Both the position numbers and the translations under genes were made by a program. The notes beneath the pieces were generated by a model. It was not told the DNA's origin. It saw only the letters and a list, made by a program, of their open reading frames with translations, and did not search any database. A DNA stretch of 12,294 nt from Rikenellaceae bacterium (GTDB lineage: Bacteria > Bacteroidota > Bacteroidia > Bacteroidales > Rikenellaceae). The stretch is from contig JAJBVQ010000240.1 of the NCBI GenBank assembly GCA_020859745.1, positions 1-12,294 on the forward strand, given 5' to 3'. Positions 7,848 through 12,294 of this stretch are shown piece after piece; position 1 is the stretch's first letter, and every line of letters starts with the position of its first letter.

Positions 7848-8594
7848 ATGAATGACTTTGTAAAACGCCGGATAGTTGTTTCGATTACCGCCCTGGCGAT
7901 GGGCTTCTCAACGCCCGGACTGCATGCGCAGGAAAAAACGAACGGAGTCCGGTTCTCGGGCGGTACCGACCTGGTGAGCACCTATGTCTGGCGCGGCGTC
8001 TACGAAAGCGGCCCCGCTTTCCAGCCGGTGCTGGCCCTGACGGCCGGGAATTTCTCGGCCACCGCATGGGGCTCGGTCGATTTCGACAACAAGTATAAGG
8101 AGATGGACTTGACGCTGGCCTACACGCTCGGCCCGGTGACCCTTTCGCTGGCCGACCTCTACTGGACGGGCCACGCCGACGACCGCTATTTCATCTTCGA
8201 CGACTGCTCGCCCCACCGCATTGAGGTGGGCGCCAGCTGGGTGGTTTCGGAAAAAGCGCCCGTTACGCTATCGTGGTACACGATCCTGTTCGGCGCGGCG
8301 GACGTGAACGATAAGGGCGAACGCGCCTATGCCTCGTATTTCGAGGTGGCCTATCCTTTCACGGTGAAGACCGTCGGCCTGAAAGCCGGCGTGGGCGTGG
8401 TTCCCTGGAATGCGGCGGCGACCTATGCCACCAACGACCGGGGGTTCTGTGTGCAGAACGTTTTCCTGAATGCCGGTAAATCGTGGAATATCAAGGGTGC
8501 GGATTCGATGTCGATCGGGTTTTCCACCGAACTGAGCTGGAACCCGGCGCTGGACGACGTGAACTTCGTGGGTCGGATCTCCTTCCGGATGTAA
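7848..8594 (+). CDS. Outer-membrane beta-barrel protein in the kdp operon (porin-like)
   Basis: A 248-residue exported protein. A signal peptide with Lys/Arg at 6-8 and a hydrophobic stretch ends at LHA (about residue 27). The mature part alternates polar and hydrophobic residues in many short strands (TDLVSTYVWRGVYES, FSATAWGSVDFDNKY, MDLTLAYTLG, KAGVGVVPW) and ends in a strand VNFVGRISFRM. This is the pattern of a small outer-membrane barrel, roughly 10-12 strands. The opening with YVWRG recalls the TorF/gcw_chp putative porins, but I cannot confirm the family. It lies between kdpC and the kdpD half, 4 bases before the latter, so it is part of the operon. I infer a role in letting K+ or another low-potassium solute across the outer membrane; a sensory or structural role is also possible. 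Confidence 0.8.
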   Translation: MNDFVKRRIVVSITALAMGFSTPGLHAQEKTNGVRFSGGTDLVSTYVWRGVYESGPAFQPVLALTAGNFSATAWGSVDFDNKYKEMDLTLAYTLGPVTLSLADLYWTGHADDRYFIFDDCSPHRIEVGASWVVSEKAPVTLSWYTILFGAADVNDKGERAYASYFEVAYPFTVKTVGLKAGVGVVPWNAAATYATNDRGFCVQNVFLNAGKSWNIKGADSMSIGFSTELSWNPALDDVNFVGRISFRM

Positions 8595-8598
8595 CGAT

Positions 8599-9720
8599 AT
8601 GGAAAAACAAGACAGCGTCCAACGGTTCCTGGAGTTGATCCGGCGTTCGCACCGCGGCAAGTTCAAGGTCTACATCGGCATGAGTGCCGGGGTGGGCAAG
8701 TCTTACCGCATGTTGCAGGAGGCTCGCCAGCTGCTCGACGCGGGCGTGGACGTGCGCATCGGGTATATCGAAACGCACGGCCGCGCGGAAACGGAAGCCC
8801 TCGCCGAAGGGCTTCCGCTGGTGCCGCGCCGCAAGCTCTTCTACAAGGGCAAGGAGCTGGAGGAGATGGACACGCAGGCGGTGCTGAACCTGCATCCGGA
8901 GATCGTCATCGTGGACGAGCTGGCCCATACCAATATCGAGGGCAGCGGGAATCCCAAGCGCTGGCAGGACGTGATGCGGATCCTCGATGCGGGGATCAGC
9001 GTCATCACAGCGGTGAACATCCAGCATATCGAGGGGCTGAACGAGGCTGTCGAGGAGATCACGGGGGTCGAGGTGCGCGAACGGATTCCGGACAGCGTGC
9101 TGGCGATGGCGGACGAGGTGGTGAATATCGACCTGACGGCGGACGAGCTGATCGACCGCCTCAAGGCGGGGAAAATCTACAAGGCGGACAAGATCGCGGC
9201 GGCGCTGGGCAATTTCTTCACGCAGGACAACCTGCTCCAGCTGCGCGAACTGGCCCTGAAAGAGGTCGCCCTGCGGGTGGAGAAGAAGGTCGAGAACCAG
9301 ATCACGGAGGGCGACAAATTCCGGCGCGACAAGCTGGTGGCGGTGATCGACAGCAGCGAAAAGCGCGCCCGGCGGGTGATCCGCAAGACGGCGCGCATGG
9401 CCACGCACCTGAATGCCGCCTTCACGGTGTTGTACGTGCAGGGCGACCGCGAAGCCGACGACCGGATCCCGCTGGCCAACCAGCGCTACCTGATCAACAA
9501 CCTGGATCTGGCGGCTGAACTGGGCGGCGAGATACGCCGGATACGTTCCAATTCGCCGGTCGCGGCCATCATCGGGTTTTGCCGGGAGCAAAAAATCAAT
9601 ATCGTTTGCATCGGACGTCCCGAATTTTCGTTATTATCGCTGTTGAAAAGCGCGTTCACTCTCCGGCGGCTCGTCGGGCGACTGTCGCGCATGAATATCG
9701 ACTTGGTTATCTTTTCGTGA
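8599..9720 (+). CDS. kdpD: Stand-alone KdpD sensor half (KdpD domain + Usp domain)
   Basis: A 373-residue cytoplasmic protein matching only the N-terminal part of KdpD (E. coli about 894 residues). Residues 20-230 are the KdpD domain, with Walker A GMSAGVGKS (27-35), a GYIETHGRAET segment, Walker B IVIVDELAHTN (102-112) and NIQHIEGLNEAVEEITG. Residues 245-373 are a Usp-type domain ending with a normal stop after NIDLVIFS. The four membrane helices (DUF4118), GAF and kinase domains of classical KdpD are absent. The next ORF encodes a different kinase and no KdpD C-terminal remnants are seen, so this is a split arrangement, not a frameshift. Truncated KdpD is known in some cyanobacteria. In the Usp domain SSE-X20-FTVLY (252-279) nearly matches the S. 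aureus c-di-AMP motif SxS-X20-FTAxY. It probably modulates the adjacent kinase in trans (inference). Confidence 0.93.
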   Translation: MEKQDSVQRFLELIRRSHRGKFKVYIGMSAGVGKSYRMLQEARQLLDAGVDVRIGYIETHGRAETEALAEGLPLVPRRKLFYKGKELEEMDTQAVLNLHPEIVIVDELAHTNIEGSGNPKRWQDVMRILDAGISVITAVNIQHIEGLNEAVEEITGVEVRERIPDSVLAMADEVVNIDLTADELIDRLKAGKIYKADKIAAALGNFFTQDNLLQLRELALKEVALRVEKKVENQITEGDKFRRDKLVAVIDSSEKRARRVIRKTARMATHLNAAFTVLYVQGDREADDRIPLANQRYLINNLDLAAELGGEIRRIRSNSPVAAIIGFCREQKINIVCIGRPEFSLLSLLKSAFTLRRLVGRLSRMNIDLVIFS

Positions 9721-9724
9721 GACT

Positions 9725-11440
9725 ATGAGAATACAAAGGAGAATCACGCTGGGGATTGGCGTCCTGTTCGCCATGATCCTGCTGTTGGGCGTCCTGTCGG
9801 TCAGCTATGTGCGCCAGCTGTCCGAGGCGACGGGGACGATCCTCGCCGACAATTACAATTCGTTGCAGTACGCCGGGGATATGCTCCGCACGCTCAACGT
9901 CACGGGTCAGGACTCCCTGTCGCGGCAGGCCCTCCGGCGGAGCCTCGCCCTGCAACAGGCGAATATCACCGAAGCCAGCGAGGGGGAATCGACCGCGGCG
10001 CTCGAACGGCATATCGCCACGCTCAGCGATCCGGTCACCGAAGCCGAGATCCGGACTGTCCGCGAGGATTTGTTCCGGATCATGGAGCTGAATATGGCGG
10101 CCATCCGCGCCAAGAGCGCGGAGGTGAAGGGTCGCGCGGACTCTGTGATGTGGTGGCTGATCGTCGCGGCGGCATTATGCGTTTCGGCCGCCGGGGCTAT
10201 TTTGGTGTGGTTCCCGCGGCTGGTGCTCCGGCCGATCGACGCGCTGAAAAAGGGTATCACCGAGATCGCGAACCACAATTACGGGCAGCGACTCGATTTT
10301 CCGGGCAACCGGGAGTTCGAATCGGTGGCCGAGTCGTTCAACGACATGGCTGCCAAACTCGACGAGTACCGCCGAAGCTCGCTCGACGACCTGATGACGG
10401 CCAAAAAGCGCATCGAAGCGATCGTCAACACGCTGCACGAGCCGATTGTGGGGCTAGGGCCGGACCGCAAGATCCTTTTCATGAACCGGGAGGCGCTCTC
10501 GGTGCTGAACCTGCGCGAAGAGGTCGTGGGACGCAACGCTACGGAGGTGGCCCTTTCCAACGATCTGCTGCGCAGGCTGGTGCGGGGGCTTTACGACGAG
10601 AAGAAGGGGACGGACGACGAGCCGCTGAAGATCTATGCCGACAACAAGGAGAGTTATTTCCAGGTCGAGAACACGCCGCTCCACATTACCGGCGTGGGGG
10701 GCGGCGAACGCCAATTCCTCGGCAACCTGATCATCCTGAACAATATTACGAAGTTCAAGGAGCTGGACTCGGCCAAGACCAATTTCATCTCGACGGTCTC
10801 GCACGAGATGAAAACTCCTATTTCGTCGATCCTGATGAGCCTGCAACTGCTGGGAGACAGCCGCCTCGGGCAGCTCAACGACGAACAGAAACAGCTGCTC
10901 GGCAGTATCAGGGAGAGCAGCGACCGCCTGCTTTCGATCACGGGCGAGCTGCTGAATATGACGCAGATCGAAACGGGGAAACTCCAGTTGATGCCCAAGA
11001 TAACCAAACCGATCGAATTGATCGACTACGCGGTGAAGGCCACGCAGGTGCTGGCCGAGCGGTTCTGCTGCTTTGTGGAGGTGGATTATCCCGATAAGAT
11101 TTCGAAACTTTTCGTCGATAACGAGAAGATCGCGTGGGTTATCACCAACCTGCTGTCGAACGCCATCCACCACTCCCCCGAAAATTCGCGCATCATCGTG
11201 GGGGCCGTACAGCGCGAAAAGGCGGTGGAGATATATGTGCAGGATTTCGGCCGGGGCATCGATCCGCGCTACCACAAGAGTATCTTCGACCGCTATTTCC
11301 GCGTGCCGGGCACCAAGGTGCAGGGCAGCGGGCTGGGCCTCGCCATCTCGAAGGAGTTTGTCGAAGCGCACGGCGGGACGATCCGGGTCGAAAGCGAGAT
11401 CGGCCAGGGCAGCCGTTTCTCGATCGTGCTTCCGGCATAG
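9725..11440 (+). CDS. Membrane histidine kinase of the kdp locus (HAMP-PAS-HisKA-HATPase)
   Basis: A 571-residue sensor kinase. A membrane helix lies at about 8-28, and a helical periplasmic domain of about 110 residues follows (29-141, resembling a four-helix-bundle sensor). The second helix is at about 142-164, HAMP at 165-218 (from LRPIDALKKGITEI) and PAS at about 228-345. HisKA has the H-box SHEMKTP with His360; the ATPase has the N-box NLLSNAIHHSP (from Asn475), G1 DFGRGID, F-box and G2 GSGLGLAI. All catalytic residues are present. The architecture is that of NtrC-partner kinases, not the C-terminal half of KdpD. It starts 4 bases after the KdpD half and ends the operon. I infer that it phosphorylates the sigma-54 response regulator at 1644-2981. 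Whether it senses K+, osmolarity, turgor or the Kdp proteins cannot be read from the sequence. Confidence 0.95.
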   Translation: MRIQRRITLGIGVLFAMILLLGVLSVSYVRQLSEATGTILADNYNSLQYAGDMLRTLNVTGQDSLSRQALRRSLALQQANITEASEGESTAALERHIATLSDPVTEAEIRTVREDLFRIMELNMAAIRAKSAEVKGRADSVMWWLIVAAALCVSAAGAILVWFPRLVLRPIDALKKGITEIANHNYGQRLDFPGNREFESVAESFNDMAAKLDEYRRSSLDDLMTAKKRIEAIVNTLHEPIVGLGPDRKILFMNREALSVLNLREEVVGRNATEVALSNDLLRRLVRGLYDEKKGTDDEPLKIYADNKESYFQVENTPLHITGVGGGERQFLGNLIILNNITKFKELDSAKTNFISTVSHEMKTPISSILMSLQLLGDSRLGQLNDEQKQLLGSIRESSDRLLSITGELLNMTQIETGKLQLMPKITKPIELIDYAVKATQVLAERFCCFVEVDYPDKISKLFVDNEKIAWVITNLLSNAIHHSPENSRIIVGAVQREKAVEIYVQDFGRGIDPRYHKSIFDRYFRVPGTKVQGSGLGLAISKEFVEAHGGTIRVESEIGQGSRFSIVLPA

Positions 11441-11484
11441 CCTGTTGCCGTCCGAACTGTCGCTGTGTATATCTTGACAGCATC

Positions 11485-11521
11485 TCGCCCGGCACTCAAA
11501 GGTGCCGGGCGAATTGTTTTT
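11485..11521 (+). terminator. Terminator of the kdp operon
   Basis: An 11-bp perfect GC-rich stem (11485-11495 with 11502-11512), a 6-nt loop TCAAAG, then ATTG and five T. It lies 44 bases after the kinase stop. Confidence 0.85.
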
Positions 11522-11596
11522 AAGGGGGTGTTCATTCAGCCGCGTAAGTGACAAAAAAAGCAGGGTTTTGCCGTAGGATTTATTCAGATAATTCTC

Positions 11597-11604
11597 TATA
11601 TTTG
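11597..11604 (+). promoter_or_regulatory. Bacteroidota-type promoter of the last gene
   Basis: TATATTTG fits TAnnTTTG and lies 51 bases before the ATG at 11656, for a leader of about 45 nt. A TTTG occurs at 11567-11570, but 26 bases upstream is too far for a standard -33 box. A short hairpin (GGGCG, GTAA loop, CGCCC at 11623-11636) lies in the leader. Confidence 0.5.
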
Positions 11605-11655
11605 AAAGACTACTAACACCCCGGGCGGTAACGCCCCCTCTTAATTTCTACTACT

Positions 11656-12285
11656 ATGCGAACACTTATTAAATCACTTGCCAGTATGCTGGCCGGATGC
11701 GGATTATTTGTCACTACCGCACAGGCACAGACCTCTCCGTCCGGATCATTGGACGAAGCTCTCTACCGCTCGGTTTGTGAACGGGTACATGCGCCGTTGG
11801 TATTCTCCACGCGCGATACGGTGTTCGCTCTCTCTTTGCCACAGGACGAGCCCGCCGAGGTTTACGTACAGCTTACCGTAGGTAAGAACGGTAAAGTCAA
11901 AGAAAAACTCACGAAAGTCCATGCCAACCATATCGCAGGATATGTGGCTCCGGCATTTATCGCGGCTACGAAAGAGATGAAAGTCGATAAAGGATTACTG
12001 TCCGGAATGACGGGGAAAGATACCTCACTGCTGCTAACTTTTCCGATGGAGTATCAATGCGTTTATGATACGATTAATAAGGAGTGGCCCGGGATGTATC
12101 GTCCCAATGTACCCCTTGCGCATTTGTCGTACGAATCCTCTTTAGATGGTACTAACAGTGAAATGGTTTTGCAAAAACGGATAAGAGATGACCGAATAAG
12201 TACTTATGACTATGCAAAATGGGTACAAGATCAAACTATACCTACCCGCGTGTGGTACTATTTGGCTTTTATTCATGGCCAATAG
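11656..12285 (+). CDS. Exported protein of unknown function, possible TonB C-terminal-like fold
   Basis: I do not recognise a characterised family. The 209-residue product starts with Arg2 and Lys6, a hydrophobic stretch and TAQA (residues 21-24), a likely signal peptidase I site. An internal LAGC (12-15) could act as a lipobox, but hydrophobic residues continue past the Cys, favouring the first reading. Residues 68-133 show VYVQLTVGKNGKVKEKL, a helix with YVAPAFIAATKEM, then SLLLTFPMEY; this strand-helix-strand order recalls the TonB C-terminal domain common in Bacteroidota, but there is no TonB membrane anchor or Pro-rich linker. The last 70 residues (with YESSLDGTNSEM and WVQDQTIPTRVWYYL) are unplaced. 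Codon use is visibly more AT-rich than in the kdp genes, which suggests different ancestry. It follows the kdp terminator, has its own promoter, and need not be related to potassium. Confidence 0.75.
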   Translation: MRTLIKSLASMLAGCGLFVTTAQAQTSPSGSLDEALYRSVCERVHAPLVFSTRDTVFALSLPQDEPAEVYVQLTVGKNGKVKEKLTKVHANHIAGYVAPAFIAATKEMKVDKGLLSGMTGKDTSLLLTFPMEYQCVYDTINKEWPGMYRPNVPLAHLSYESSLDGTNSEMVLQKRIRDDRISTYDYAKWVQDQTIPTRVWYYLAFIHGQ

Positions 12286-12294
12286 GAATAAGGG

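Noticed and set aside
8599..11440. A full-length kdpD broken by a frameshift into two ORFs
   Set aside because: The second ORF has its own membrane helices, periplasmic domain, HAMP and PAS and lacks KdpD-type DUF4118 helices and GAF; both genes have clean starts and stops.
11623..11636. Hairpin GGGCG-GTAA-CGCCC in the leader of the last gene as a regulatory element
   Set aside because: Only 5 bp with no T-run and no recognised family; it may be chance in GC-rich DNA.

Overview
The window looks like a chromosomal segment of a high-GC Bacteroidota, most likely a Rikenellaceae/Alistipes-like gut bacterium. This rests on three things: Bacteroidota-style promoters (TAnnTTTG -7 boxes at 874, 1622 and 11597), genes without Shine-Dalgarno sites, and the Bacteroidota neighbourhood YbbR-like protein / coaE / DUF5606 protein at the left end. 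All genes are on the + strand. The genus is inferred from GC-rich codon use and gene order, not from a marker gene.

Left block (1-1573): the 3' end of a YbbR/CdaR-like protein overlaps coaE by one base (TGATG). A DUF5606-type protein with a histone-like K/A/P tail follows from its own promoter and ends at a strong hairpin terminator.

Central block (1622-11521): a complete potassium-transport (Kdp) system with unusual control. A single-gene unit encodes an NtrC-type response regulator (receiver, AAA+ with GSFTGA, Fis-type HTH), closed by a 17-bp-stem terminator. Next comes a sigma-54-like -24/-12 element (about 3107-3122) and then a tightly packed operon: a 31-residue membrane microprotein of unknown function, kdpF (26 residues), kdpA, kdpB, kdpC, an outer-membrane beta-barrel protein, a stand-alone KdpD sensor half (KdpD domain plus Usp domain, no membrane or kinase part), and a separate membrane histidine kinase (helical periplasmic domain, HAMP, PAS, HisKA, HATPase). 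No OmpR-type KdpE lies within the window.

How the genes work together (inference): the kinase, possibly tuned by the detached KdpD-Usp protein, phosphorylates the NtrC-type regulator. The regulator drives sigma-54 polymerase at 3107-3122, and the operon supplies the K+ pump plus an outer-membrane channel candidate. The Usp domain nearly matches the cyclic-di-AMP-binding motif described for Staphylococcus aureus KdpD, so second-messenger input is possible.

Right end (11597-12285): an unrelated secreted protein, visibly lower in GC than its neighbours, with a weak TonB C-terminal-domain-like pattern and its own promoter. I saw no RNA genes, IS elements, CRISPR arrays or attachment sites.
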